NCBI GenBank assembly: GCA_035556555.1 | Contig: DATMES010000042.1 | Coordinates: 62,001-126,000, forward strand | DNA length: 64,000 nt | Direction: 5' to 3' | Source of the DNA: Frankiaceae bacterium | GTDB lineage: Bacteria; Actinomycetota; Actinomycetes; BP-191 | Part shown: piece by piece, positions 42,891 through 50,981 of the stretch | Numbering within the stretch: the stretch's first letter is position 1 | How the letters are laid out: every line of letters begins with the position of its first letter | Position numbers and translations under genes: made by a program | The notes under the pieces: model-generated | Seen by the model: only the letters and a program-made list of their open reading frames with translations | What the model was told of the DNA's origin: nothing | The model's database searches: none

Positions 42891-45278
42891 CTAGGGCAGC
42901 GGCACCTCGACGCCGGTCGTCACGTCGGCGGCGTCGGTCTGCGCGGCGTCGATGCCGTCGCCACCGCGCACGGTGTCCGGCGTGAGGTCGCGGGCGTAGA
43001 GCAGGTCGATCCCGGCGCCGCCGTCCAGCAGGTCGGCGCCGGGTCCGCCCGTCAGGCGGTCTGTGCCGGGGCCGCCGAGCAACGCGTTCGGTCCCCAGCT
43101 GCCGGTGATGGTGTCGTTGCCGGCGCCGCCCGTGACGTTCTCGACGTCGAAGCGCACGACGTCGCCCTCCCCCTCCTCGCCGTCGCCGGCCGGGGCATCG
43201 ACCGTCACGGTCACGGCGGCGACGCGCAGCCCGTAGTCGACCGTGTCGAACCCCGCGCCGCCGCTGAGGTCGTCGCCGCCGTTCGCGAGCGCGCCCTCGG
43301 CGAACGTGTCCGACCCGCCCTCCCCGAACGCCCGGTCGGCACCCGTGCCGCCGGTGAGCACGTCGTCGCCGTCGCCGCCGTACAGCCAGTCGTCGCCGTC
43401 CGCGCCGGACAGCGCGTCGGTGCCGCCGTGCCCGAGCAGGTCGTTCGCCGCGCCGTCGCCGGTGAGGACGTCGGCGTACGCCGTCCCCGCCACCGCCTCC
43501 GCGGCGACCCGGTCGCCCTCGCCCGCCTCGCCGTCGTTCGCTGCGCCGTCGAGCGTCACCGCGACGCCCGCCCCGCGGCCGAGGTACGTCACGCGGTCGC
43601 GACCGAAGTCGCCGAGCAGGACGTCGGCACCGTTGCCGGGGTCGCTCTCGTCGAGGACGTCGTTGCCGTCGCCGCCGCGCACGACGTCGTCACCGCCGAG
43701 GCCGCGCAGGGTGTCGTTGCCCGCGCTGCCCGAGAGCCGGTCCGCGCCCGCGGTGCCGAGCACGACGTCGTCGTACGGCGTCCCCGTCACGCCCTCGCAC
43801 GCGTCGAGCGTCACGACGCCGGGACCGCCGGCGAGGTCGATCGTGCCGCCGTGGTACGCCGTCGAGAAGTCGACCGAGTCGTCGCCCGTGCCGCACTCCG
43901 CCGTGTCGTACGACCCGAGCGTGATGGTGTCGTCGCCCCCGCCGGCGACGACCTTCGTGACCCGGTCGCCCGGCATCGTGAACGTGTCGTCGCCCGGCGT
44001 GCCGATCCAGACGTCGAAGTCCTGCACCCGGTCCACCTCGCCGCTGTGGAGGCCGCCCTCGACGGACTGGTCCGAGCCGACCAGCGTCATCCCCGCGCCT
44101 TCGGGGGTGCGCGCCAGGTAGGAGATCGTGTCGACGCCGTCCTGGCCGCTGAGGATGTCCCAGCCGTAGGTCCCTGCGGTGCCGGGCAGAGCCGTGCCCG
44201 CCAGGTGCAGCGACCAGCCGGCGAGCGTTGCCGCCACGCCGTCCGCGGCGGGGTCGGTCACGGACAGCGTCCAGTCGCCGCGCGCGTCCTCGCCGAGCAG
44301 CGCGGCCAGCGTGCCGGCCGCCGGCCGCGCCCTGCCGGGGACCGCGGCGGCCTCGTCGTCGAACAACGTCGCCACCGACCCCGGCGAGCCGAGCACCACC
44401 GACGCCGCGCCGCGCGACAGCGTCAGCGTGAGCGACGACGGGTCGGGGTGGACCACCGTCGCGCGCACCTCCACGTCGAGCGCGCGCTCGCCACTCGTGA
44501 CCGTCACGGTGGACGTCGCGGCGCCCGCGTCGGGTACGGCGGCGCCGCCGCCGGGCACCTGCGCGGTCGCGGTCTCGAGGAGGACGTCGTCGCCCGCCCC
44601 CAGCAGCACGTAGTCGCCGCCGTGGCCGCCGGCGACCCGGTCGGCGCCGTCCCCGCCGAAGACGCCGTCCGAGATCTCGGTGCCCCGGACGAGGTCGTCC
44701 CCCGCGCCCGCGTACACGTCGTAGACCAGCGACGAGGACGGTGCCCCGGCCTGCGGCGACAGGTCGACGACGTCGTCGCCGTCGCCTGCCTCGATCCGCG
44801 CGGAGGCCGAGCCGTCGATCGTCACCGACAGGTCGCTGTCGGCGTCGCCGTTGAGGTGCAGGCCGCCCAGGCTCCGCCGGATGTCGTCGGGCCCCGGCCC
44901 GCCGGCGATCCAGAGGGAGGCGAACCAGCGGACCAGCGTGATCTCGATCTCGGGCAGGCCGTCGGCCTCGGGCGTCGCCCCCGGCGCGAACGGCCTGCTC
45001 ACGTCGACGCGCACCGTCGTGCCGCGGGCACTGCCGGCGACGGAGTCGGTGGTGGTCACCGTCGCGGCGCCGCACGGCACGCCGGCGAGGCGGATCGCTC
45101 CCGCCGGGTCCACGTCGAGCGTGACCGGGGGGTCGTCGTGCCTCCCGGAGACGTCGAACGTCACGACGCCGGCGTCGTACGAGCAGCTCGTCCGGACAGC
45201 GGCGGACGCCGTCCCCGGCAGCAGCGGCACGGCCAGCGCCGCGGGCAGCACGGCAAGGACGGCACGGCGAAGCCTCAT
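42891..45278 (-). CDS. Secreted RTX calcium-binding protein with P-domain-like module
   Basis: A 795-aa exported protein with signal peptide MRLRRAVLAVLPAALAVPLL. Residues ~25-200 are beta-rich. A first RTX-like block (GDGDDVVDLSP, GGDGADRVAGGHGGDY) precedes a segment at about 230-350 that fits a proprotein-convertase P-domain (VTSGERALDVEVRATVVHPD ... DWTLSVTDPAADGVAATLAG, then WSLHLAG). The second half is a long series of GGxGxDxLx-type nonapeptides (YGGDGDDVLTGGTGADRAFG, GGPGTDRLTGGPGADLLDGG) expected to bind Ca2+ as beta-rolls. No protease domain is present. Adhesion or surface structure is possible. Confidence 0.85.
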   Translation of the reverse strand: MRLRRAVLAVLPAALAVPLLPGTASAAVRTSCSYDAGVVTFDVSGRHDDPPVTLDVDPAGAIRLAGVPCGAATVTTTDSVAGSARGTTVRVDVSRPFAPGATPEADGLPEIEITLVRWFASLWIAGGPGPDDIRRSLGGLHLNGDADSDLSVTIDGSASARIEAGDGDDVVDLSPQAGAPSSSLVYDVYAGAGDDLVRGTEISDGVFGGDGADRVAGGHGGDYVLLGAGDDVLLETATAQVPGGGAAVPDAGAATSTVTVTSGERALDVEVRATVVHPDPSSLTLTLSRGAASVVLGSPGSVATLFDDEAAAVPGRARPAAGTLAALLGEDARGDWTLSVTDPAADGVAATLAGWSLHLAGTALPGTAGTYGWDILSGQDGVDTISYLARTPEGAGMTLVGSDQSVEGGLHSGEVDRVQDFDVWIGTPGDDTFTMPGDRVTKVVAGGGDDTITLGSYDTAECGTGDDSVDFSTAYHGGTIDLAGGPGVVTLDACEGVTGTPYDDVVLGTAGADRLSGSAGNDTLRGLGGDDVVRGGDGNDVLDESDPGNGADVLLGDFGRDRVTYLGRGAGVAVTLDGAANDGEAGEGDRVAAEAVAGTAYADVLTGDGAANDLLGHGGTDALSGADGDDWLYGGDGDDVLTGGTGADRAFGEGGSDTFAEGALANGGDDLSGGAGFDTVDYGLRVAAVTVTVDAPAGDGEEGEGDVVRFDVENVTGGAGNDTITGSWGPNALLGGPGTDRLTGGPGADLLDGGAGIDLLYARDLTPDTVRGGDGIDAAQTDAADVTTGVEVPLP

Positions 45279-45332
45279 GACACGGAGTAACGGCGCGGGC
45301 ACCCTTTCGTCGCCCCGCCTACGATCCGCGAC

Positions 45333-46511
45333 ATGGACTTCGCCGTTCCCGACGAGCTCGTCGCGCTGCGGCGGTCGTTCGCGGCGTTCCTCGACAGGGA
45401 CGTACGACCCCGCGAGGAGCGCGTGCTCGACCGGATCCGCGAGGGCGTCTTCGACGACACCGTGCGGGCCGCCGCCGCGGAGGTGAAGGCGCGGTCCTGC
45501 GCGGAGGGCTTCTACGCCGCGCACCTGCCCGAGTCGGTCGGCGGCTGGGGGCTGTCGACGCTCGGCATGACGTTCCTCGTGGAGGACGCGGCGGCGTCGG
45601 GGCTGCGGCTGGCGATGTACGCCGTCGGCCCGCCCAACCCCGAGGCCCCCACGCCGCTGCTGCTCGACCTGCCCGAGCACCTGTGGGACACGTACCTACG
45701 GCCGCTGGTCCGCGGCGAGCAGACGATGTGCTTCGCGCTGACCGAGCCCGAGGCCGGCAGCGACGCGCAGGCCATCAAGACCCGCGCCGTCCTCGACAGC
45801 GGTGCGGGTGGGTCGGGTGACTGGGTCCTCAACGGCCGCAAGCACTACATCACCAACGCCGACCGCGCCGACTTCGCGATCGTCTTCGCCGTCAACGACG
45901 CGGAGAAGCGCGCGGCGGGCGGGATCACGGCGTTCGTCGTGCCTCGGTCGCAGTGGTCGCCGGGCAAGAAGCAGCTGACCATCGCCGACACCCACCCGTC
46001 CGAGCTGGTGCTCGACGACGCGCGGGTGCCGGCCGACCACGTCATCGGCGAGGTCGGCATGGGCTTCTTCGCCGCCATGAAGTTCCTCAACGCGGGGCGG
46101 GCGTTCATCGGCGCGCAGTGCCTCGGCCTCGCCGAGTGGTGCCTCACCGCGGCGGTCGAGCACGCGAAGTCGCGGACGGCGTTCGGCAAGCCGCTCGGCA
46201 AGTTCCAGGGCGTGTCGTTCCCGCTCGCGGAGTGCAAGGCGGAGATCGAGGCGATGCGCTGGCTGACATACCACCTCGCGTGGGCCGTCGACCAGGGCGA
46301 GACGCCGATGCTCGACGCGTCGATCGTGAAGTACTACGACACCGAGCGCGCGTACGCCGTCGCCGACCGCTGCCTGCAGGTGTTCGGCGGGATGGGTCTG
46401 CTCAAGGAGGGGCCGGTCGAACACGTGCTGCGGCACCTGCGGATGCTGCGCGTCGTCGAGGGCGCCAGCGAGGTGCAGAAGCTCGTCATCGCCAAGTCGC
46501 TGGGGCTGTAG
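45333..46511 (+). CDS. Acyl-CoA dehydrogenase family protein
   Basis: A 392-aa flavoprotein with N-terminal helical, central beta and C-terminal helical ACAD domains. Visible motifs are MCFALTEPEAGSDAQAIKTR (FAD/substrate contact), DWVLNGRKHYITNA, TAFGKPLGKFQGV and the C-terminal QVFGGMGLLKE ... RHLRMLRVVEGASEVQKLVI. It oxidises an acyl-CoA with FAD; chain length cannot be told. A -10-like tacgat ends 7 bases before the ATG, suggesting a leaderless message. It stands alone, and its stop directly abuts the end of the opposing tandem array. Confidence 0.9.
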   Translation: MDFAVPDELVALRRSFAAFLDRDVRPREERVLDRIREGVFDDTVRAAAAEVKARSCAEGFYAAHLPESVGGWGLSTLGMTFLVEDAAASGLRLAMYAVGPPNPEAPTPLLLDLPEHLWDTYLRPLVRGEQTMCFALTEPEAGSDAQAIKTRAVLDSGAGGSGDWVLNGRKHYITNADRADFAIVFAVNDAEKRAAGGITAFVVPRSQWSPGKKQLTIADTHPSELVLDDARVPADHVIGEVGMGFFAAMKFLNAGRAFIGAQCLGLAEWCLTAAVEHAKSRTAFGKPLGKFQGVSFPLAECKAEIEAMRWLTYHLAWAVDQGETPMLDASIVKYYDTERAYAVADRCLQVFGGMGLLKEGPVEHVLRHLRMLRVVEGASEVQKLVIAKSLGL

Positions 46512-47054
46512 CTACTCGTACGGCGGGCAGTCCCAGACGAACGTGTCCGCGACGTAGAGGTCGCCGCCGAGTACCGGGCAGACCGTGGCGTCGATCCACT
46601 CGTAGGTGAACGGCTCCTCGTACTCCATCGTGTACGGACCGCACGTCGCGTCCGGGTCCGTCGACCACGCCTTGTCCGCGGTGTCGTAGTAGTACGTCCC
46701 CTCGCCGTCGACCTCGACGGCCGTGCAGACGACCCACGGGTCCGACGTGTCGAAGATGACGGACGACGGCGGCAGCGCCGCGACGCCCGGCGTCGTGGCC
46801 GACGTGACGCTGGCGAGGTCGGGGTCGGCGTGGGTGCCGTATCCCTGGACGGAGCAGGTGACCCGCCCGCCGCGCGCGTCCGTGGCCTCCGCGAGGACCA
46901 CCGCACCCTGGAGCGTCCCCTCGACGCGACCCTCGAACGTCGGGCCGGCGAGCAGCGTCGAGTGGTCGCAGAGCGAGGCCAGCACCGGCTCGGCGGCGTG
47001 CGCCGTCGGCGCGAGGCCGGCCCCGGCCAGCGCGAGCACGAGGAGCGCGCGCAT
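46512..47054 (-). CDS. WDCPPY-family secreted protein, array member 8 (last)
   Basis: A 180-aa exported protein (signal peptide MRALLVLALAGAGLAPTAHA). It shows the array pattern: CDHST, GGRVTCSVQGYGTHADPDLA, VTSATTPGVAALP, VVCTAVEVDGEGTYYYD, a fourth Cys in DATCGPY, TVCPVLGG and the terminal GDLYVADTFVWDCPPYE. Six cysteines sit at conserved places. It is the shortest member; the DPVVCPLLAG linker is reduced. Its ATG shares a base with the previous stop (TGATG). It converges directly on the acyl-CoA dehydrogenase gene. Function unknown. Confidence 0.8.
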   Translation of the reverse strand: MRALLVLALAGAGLAPTAHAAEPVLASLCDHSTLLAGPTFEGRVEGTLQGAVVLAEATDARGGRVTCSVQGYGTHADPDLASVTSATTPGVAALPPSSVIFDTSDPWVVCTAVEVDGEGTYYYDTADKAWSTDPDATCGPYTMEYEEPFTYEWIDATVCPVLGGDLYVADTFVWDCPPYE

Positions 47055-47665
47055 CAGCGGCTCCCGTACGGCGGGCAGTCCCAGAACGGCTCGCCGGCGA
47101 CTTCGGCGTCACCGCCGAGCGCGGCGCAGAGCGGCGGGTCGACGTGCTGGACGACGAGGTCGTCCGCCGTGCGGACCGCCTCGTCGACGACGTCGAACAC
47201 CGGGTCGAGGTCGTCGTCCCACATGTCGTAGCAGAGCACGTCCGGGTCGGCCGACCATGTCTCGGCGGCGTCGTCCCAGTAGAACGTCCCCCCGCCCTCG
47301 ACCTCCACCGTCAGGCATACGGTGAGCCAGTCGAGCAGCGGAGGCACCGCGTGCTCGACCAGGGTGTACGGCACCGCCGCGACACCCGGCGTCGTCAGCG
47401 ACGACACGGCGACGAGGGCCGGGTCGGTGTGGTTGTGGCCGTTGCGAGCGGTGCAGGTGACGCGACCGGCGCGCGGGTCCGCGCCGTCGGCGACGGGGAC
47501 CGCCGCGCCGCCGATGTAGGCGATGACGCGGCCGTCCGCGAACGGGCTCGTGGCCCACGAGTACGAGCAGTTCTCGACCGGCCGGCCGGGGCCGGCGGCG
47601 GCGCGGGCCGGCGCGGGCAGCGCCGCCAGCGCGCTGAGCGCGACGGCGAGCAGAGCTCTGGTCAT
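47054..47665 (-). CDS. WDCPPY-family secreted protein, array member 7
   Basis: A 203-aa exported protein starting MTRALLAVALSALAALPAPA. Array motifs are NCSYSWATSPFADGRVIAYI, GADPRAGRVTCTARNGHNHT, VSSLTTPGVAAVP, CLTVEVEGGGTFYWDDAAET, DVLCYDMWDDD, PPLCAALGG and FWDCPPYGSR. It has a longer acidic insert (DDLDPVFDVVDEAVRTADDL) before the fifth cysteine. ATGA overlap joins it to member 6. The mature protein is clearly acidic. Confidence 0.8.
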   Translation of the reverse strand: MTRALLAVALSALAALPAPARAAAGPGRPVENCSYSWATSPFADGRVIAYIGGAAVPVADGADPRAGRVTCTARNGHNHTDPALVAVSSLTTPGVAAVPYTLVEHAVPPLLDWLTVCLTVEVEGGGTFYWDDAAETWSADPDVLCYDMWDDDLDPVFDVVDEAVRTADDLVVQHVDPPLCAALGGDAEVAGEPFWDCPPYGSR

Positions 47666-48231
47666 GGCGTTCCTCCGGAGGGCGGGCAGTCCCAGACGCG
47701 CTCGTCCGCGACATACAGGTCCTCGTCGTGCGGCGCCGCGCAGACCGCGGGGTCGACGACCTCCTCGAGGAGCGCGAGGACGGGGTCGTCGGGATACCAG
47801 TCGACGCAGGTCACCAGGGGGCTCGCGGACCACGACTCCGCGATGCCGTCCCAGTAGAACGTCCCCGCGCCGTCGATCTCCACCGACAGGCACAGCGCGA
47901 ACGGGTCGATCGGGCCGATGGCGTACTCGACGACCCTGCCCGGCGCCACCGCGACGCCCGGGGTCGTCAGCGAGGTCACCGCCGCGAGAAGCGCACCGGT
48001 GTGGTCGTCGCCCCTGCGCAGCGCGCAGGTGACGCGGCCGGTCCGCGGGTCCTGTCCTTCGTCGAACACCACGGCGGCGTCGCCGAGGTACGCCACCTGA
48101 CGGTCGTTCGCGAACGGGTTGGTCACGCTGCCGAAGCTGCAGGTCGTCATCGGCTCCGCGGGGCCCGCCGCGGCGCGCGCCGCGCCAGGCGCGAGCAGCG
48201 GGAGCGCGGCGAGAGCGACGAGCGCGCGCAT
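47662..48231 (-). CDS. WDCPPY-family secreted protein, array member 6
   Basis: A 189-aa exported protein (MRALVALAALPLLAPGAARA). It has TCSFGSVTNPFANDRQVAYL, DPRTGRVTCALRRGDDHTGA, VTSLTTPGVAVAP, CLSVEIDGAGTFYWDGIAES, VTCVDWYPDD, PAVCAAPHDEDLYVADERVW and then DCPPSGGTP, where Tyr of WDCPPY is replaced by Ser. Its ATG overlaps the stop of member 5 (TGATG). Confidence 0.8.
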   Translation of the reverse strand: MRALVALAALPLLAPGAARAAAGPAEPMTTCSFGSVTNPFANDRQVAYLGDAAVVFDEGQDPRTGRVTCALRRGDDHTGALLAAVTSLTTPGVAVAPGRVVEYAIGPIDPFALCLSVEIDGAGTFYWDGIAESWSASPLVTCVDWYPDDPVLALLEEVVDPAVCAAPHDEDLYVADERVWDCPPSGGTP

Positions 48232-49118
48232 CAGCGGCTCGCGTCGTACGGCGGGCAGTCCCACACGAACGTGTCCGCCGCGTAGACGTCGCCCTCGGGC
48301 TCGACGACCACCGGCCCCGCACCGGGCGCCAGGCCCGCGAGCAGCGGGCAGACGACCGGATCGACCTCCTCCTCGATGAATGCGTTCAGGTCGGAGAAGA
48401 CCGGATCCACCTCCTCGTCGACGAACTCGTTCACGTCGTCGGTGACCCGGTCGAGATCCAGATCCGTCAAGTAGGCGTCGTCGTACGGCGGGCAGTCCCA
48501 CACGTCCCACGTCGACACCGACAAGTCCCCGTCGGGCTCGACGGCCACCGGCCCCGCGCCGGGCGCCTGGCCGGCGAGCAGCGGGCAGACGACCGGGTCC
48601 ACCTCGTCCTCGACGACGTAGTACACGCCGTACGACTCGATGACGTCGAACGGCCAGTTGTCGCCGTAGCCGAGAAACCTGCAGGACGCGAGCGGGCTGG
48701 TGGTCCAGCGGCGGGTCTCGGCGTCGAGGTAGAACGTCCCCGCGCCGTCGATCTCCACAGCGGTGCAGACCCTGGGGAGGTACCCGAAGTCGTCGTCGTG
48801 CACGTACTCGAAAGGCATCGCGGGCATCGTGACGACGCCCGCCGTCGTGGCCGAGGTGTGCGACACCAGGTCCGGGTCGGCGTGCCGGAGGCCCCACTGC
48901 ACCGAGCAGACGAGCCGGCCCGTCCGCGGGTCCGCGCCGTCGGCGATGACGACGGCCGCTCCGCCGAGGTAGCCGACCTGGCGCTCGGTGTCGAACTGGT
49001 TGGTGACGCTGGTGTAGTCGCACGGCACCGCGCGTCCCGGCCCGGCGGCCGCGTGCGCGGCGTTGCCCGGCAAGGCGAGGGAGAGGGCAGTAGCGACGAG
49101 AGCGACGAGCGCGCGCAT
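48231..49118 (-). CDS. WDCPPY-family secreted protein, array member 5, with duplicated C-terminal module
   Basis: A 295-aa exported protein, the longest of the array. After the standard six-cysteine unit ending VSTWDVWDCPPYDD, a hinge (DRVTDDVNEFVDEEVDPVFS) leads into a second copy of the C-terminal module: EEEVDPVVCPLLAGLAPGAG then GPVVVEPEGD and TFVWDCPPYD. This gives eight cysteines. The signal peptide is MRALVALVATALSLALPGNA. The duplicated module is nearly identical to the end of member 4, suggesting recent unequal exchange between neighbours. Its ATG overlaps the previous stop (TGATG). Confidence 0.82.
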   Translation of the reverse strand: MRALVALVATALSLALPGNAAHAAAGPGRAVPCDYTSVTNQFDTERQVGYLGGAAVVIADGADPRTGRLVCSVQWGLRHADPDLVSHTSATTAGVVTMPAMPFEYVHDDDFGYLPRVCTAVEIDGAGTFYLDAETRRWTTSPLASCRFLGYGDNWPFDVIESYGVYYVVEDEVDPVVCPLLAGQAPGAGPVAVEPDGDLSVSTWDVWDCPPYDDAYLTDLDLDRVTDDVNEFVDEEVDPVFSDLNAFIEEEVDPVVCPLLAGLAPGAGPVVVEPEGDVYAADTFVWDCPPYDASR

Positions 49119-49771
49119 CAGCGGCTCCCGTCGTACGGCGGGCAGTCCCACACCTGCCAGGTCGGTACCGACAGGTCACCCTCGGGCTCGACGACCACAG
49201 GTCCGGCTCCGGGTGCCAGGCCCGCGAGCAGCGGGCAGACGACCGGGTCGACCTCCTCCTCGATGTACTCGTTCACGTCGTCGTACGTCTCGAGGATCGT
49301 CGTGACCGGCTCGCCGTCGTCGCCGAAGCTCTGGATGTCGCAGTAGGCGAGCGCGCTGGTGGACCACTCCTCCGCCAGGTCGTCCCAGTAGAACGTCCCG
49401 GCGCCGTCGACCTCGACGGACGCGCACGTGTTCGGCAGCCGGTAGTCGGAGGCGTACTCGAACGGCGTCGCCGGCAGCGTGACGACGCCGGGCGTGGTGA
49501 CCGACGTGGCCGACACGAGGTCGGGGTCACCGTGCCGGGCGCCCCACTGCAGGGAGCAGGACATCCGGCCGGTACGGAGGTCGGTGCCGTCGGCGATGAC
49601 GTAGGGCCCGCCGTCGAGGTATCCGAGCGTGCGGCCGTCGGCGACCGGGTTGTCCATGGTGGCCCAGCTGCACAGGAACCCCGTGAGCGGCGGCGGGCCC
49701 GCCGCGCCGGCGGGCTGCGGCGACACCAGTGCCAGCGCGGTCGTCGCGCCGGCGAGCACGATGCGGATCAC
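49118..49771 (-). CDS. WDCPPY-family secreted protein, array member 4
   Basis: A 217-aa exported protein; the GTG start overlaps the stop of member 3 (GTGA). The signal peptide is IRIVLAGATTALALVSPQPA. Array motifs are FLCSWATMDNPVADGRTLGY, DLRTGRMSCSLQWGARHGDP, ATSVTTPGVVTLP, CASVEVDGAGTFYWDDLAEE, LAYCDIQSFGDD, DPVVCPLLAGLAPGAGPVVV and VWDCPPYDGSR. The N-terminal half is closest to member 5 (shared QWG and TPFEY/MPFEY segments). Confidence 0.8.
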   Translation of the reverse strand: MIRIVLAGATTALALVSPQPAGAAGPPPLTGFLCSWATMDNPVADGRTLGYLDGGPYVIADGTDLRTGRMSCSLQWGARHGDPDLVSATSVTTPGVVTLPATPFEYASDYRLPNTCASVEVDGAGTFYWDDLAEEWSTSALAYCDIQSFGDDGEPVTTILETYDDVNEYIEEEVDPVVCPLLAGLAPGAGPVVVEPEGDLSVPTWQVWDCPPYDGSR

Positions 49772-50385
49772 GACGTTGCCCACTCGTAGGGCGGGCAGTC
49801 CCAGACGAAGGTGTCCGCGACGTAGAGGTCGCCGTCCTCCTCGATCCGCACCGGTCCCGCGCTCGGCGTACCCGCGAGCACCGCGCAGACCACCGGGTCG
49901 ACGTGCTCCTCGATCACGTCGAGCTCGTCGTCGTCCGGGGTCCAGTCGTAGCAGGTCACCAGCGGGCTGGCCGACCACGCCTCCTCGATGTCGTCCCAGT
50001 AGAACGTCCCCGCGCCGTCGACCTCGACCGAGAGGCAGACGGTGAACCACTCGTCGGGCTCGAGGACGAACTCGACGACGGTGGCCGGCACCGCCACGAC
50101 GCCGGGGGTCGTCAGGGAGGTCACCGACGCGAGGACGGGGCCGTCGTGGGTGAATCCCTGCCGCAGCGTGCAGGTGACGCGGCCCGTGCGCGGGTCGGCC
50201 CCGTCGTTGATCGCGACGACCGCGTCGCCGAGGTAGCCCATCTGGCGTTCGTCGGTGAACGGGTGGGTGATGGTGCTGAAGCCGCAGTTGTTCACCGGGT
50301 CGGCGGGGCCGGCGGCGGCGTGCGCGGCACCCGGAGAGAGCAGGGCGAGCGCGGTCATCGCGGTGGCGAGCAGGGCGCGGGTCAC
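49768..50385 (-). CDS. WDCPPY-family secreted protein, array member 3
   Basis: A 205-aa exported protein (GTG start; TRALLATAMTALALLSPGAA). It has NCGFSTITHPFTDERQMGYL, ADPRTGRVTCTLRQGFTHDG, VTSLTTPGVVAVP, CLSVEVDGAGTFYWDDIEEA, LVTCYDWTPDDD, VDPVVCAVLAGTPSAGPV and DTFVWDCPPYEWATS. Closest to members 6 and 7 in signal peptide and central segment. GTGA overlaps on both sides. Confidence 0.8.
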   Translation of the reverse strand: MTRALLATAMTALALLSPGAAHAAAGPADPVNNCGFSTITHPFTDERQMGYLGDAVVAINDGADPRTGRVTCTLRQGFTHDGPVLASVTSLTTPGVVAVPATVVEFVLEPDEWFTVCLSVEVDGAGTFYWDDIEEAWSASPLVTCYDWTPDDDELDVIEEHVDPVVCAVLAGTPSAGPVRIEEDGDLYVADTFVWDCPPYEWATS

Positions 50386-50981
50386 GGCGTTCCTTCCTTG
50401 TACGGCGGGCAGTCCCAGACGAACGTGTCGGCGACGTACACGTCGCCCTGCGGTGGCGCCACCGCGGCGAGCAGCGGGCAGGCGAGCGGGTCGACGTGCT
50501 CGAGAACGAACGGGTCGACGACCTCGAACAGGTCGCCGACGGGGTCCCACACCTCGGGATCCGAGATCCACGGCCCGCAGTACGTCGCCGGGTCGAGTGA
50601 CCAGCCGCCGCCCTCGTTCCGCCAGTAGTACGTGCCCTCGCCGTCGGTCTCGACGGACGTGCAGACCGCGACGTCGGTGTCCGGAGGGGCGTCGGTGACG
50701 GTGGCCGTCGCGACGAGCGCGACGGCTCCCGCGGTCGTCGGCGAGGTGGCCGACGCGAGGTCGGGGTCGGAGTGCGGACCCCACGGCTGCAGCGAGCAGG
50801 TGAGGCGCCCCGTCCGCGGACCGATCGAGATGGGCCCGCCGGCGAACACGCCCGTCCGCTCACCGGAGCCGGGCGTGGCGGCACGGCACGAGCCGTCGGT
50901 GGCCGGGCCCGGCTCGGCGTGCGCGCCGGGGGCAGGCAGCGCGACGAGGAGAGCGGCCAGGACCGCGAGGCGGCGCGTCAC
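50382..50981 (-). CDS. WDCPPY-family secreted protein, array member 2
   Basis: A 199-aa exported protein. The GTG at 50981 was chosen over 50987 because it overlaps the preceding TGA, like its neighbours; the signal peptide is TRRLAVLAALLVALPAPGAH. Motifs are GSCRAATPG, GPRTGRLTCSLQPWGPHSDP, TSPTTAGAVAL, VCTSVETDGEGTYYWRNEGG, ATYCGPW, DPLACPLLAAVAPPQGDVYV and TFVWDCPPYKEGTP. It is the most divergent member in the first cysteine region. Confidence 0.78.
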   Translation of the reverse strand: MTRRLAVLAALLVALPAPGAHAEPGPATDGSCRAATPGSGERTGVFAGGPISIGPRTGRLTCSLQPWGPHSDPDLASATSPTTAGAVALVATATVTDAPPDTDVAVCTSVETDGEGTYYWRNEGGGWSLDPATYCGPWISDPEVWDPVGDLFEVVDPFVLEHVDPLACPLLAAVAPPQGDVYVADTFVWDCPPYKEGTP

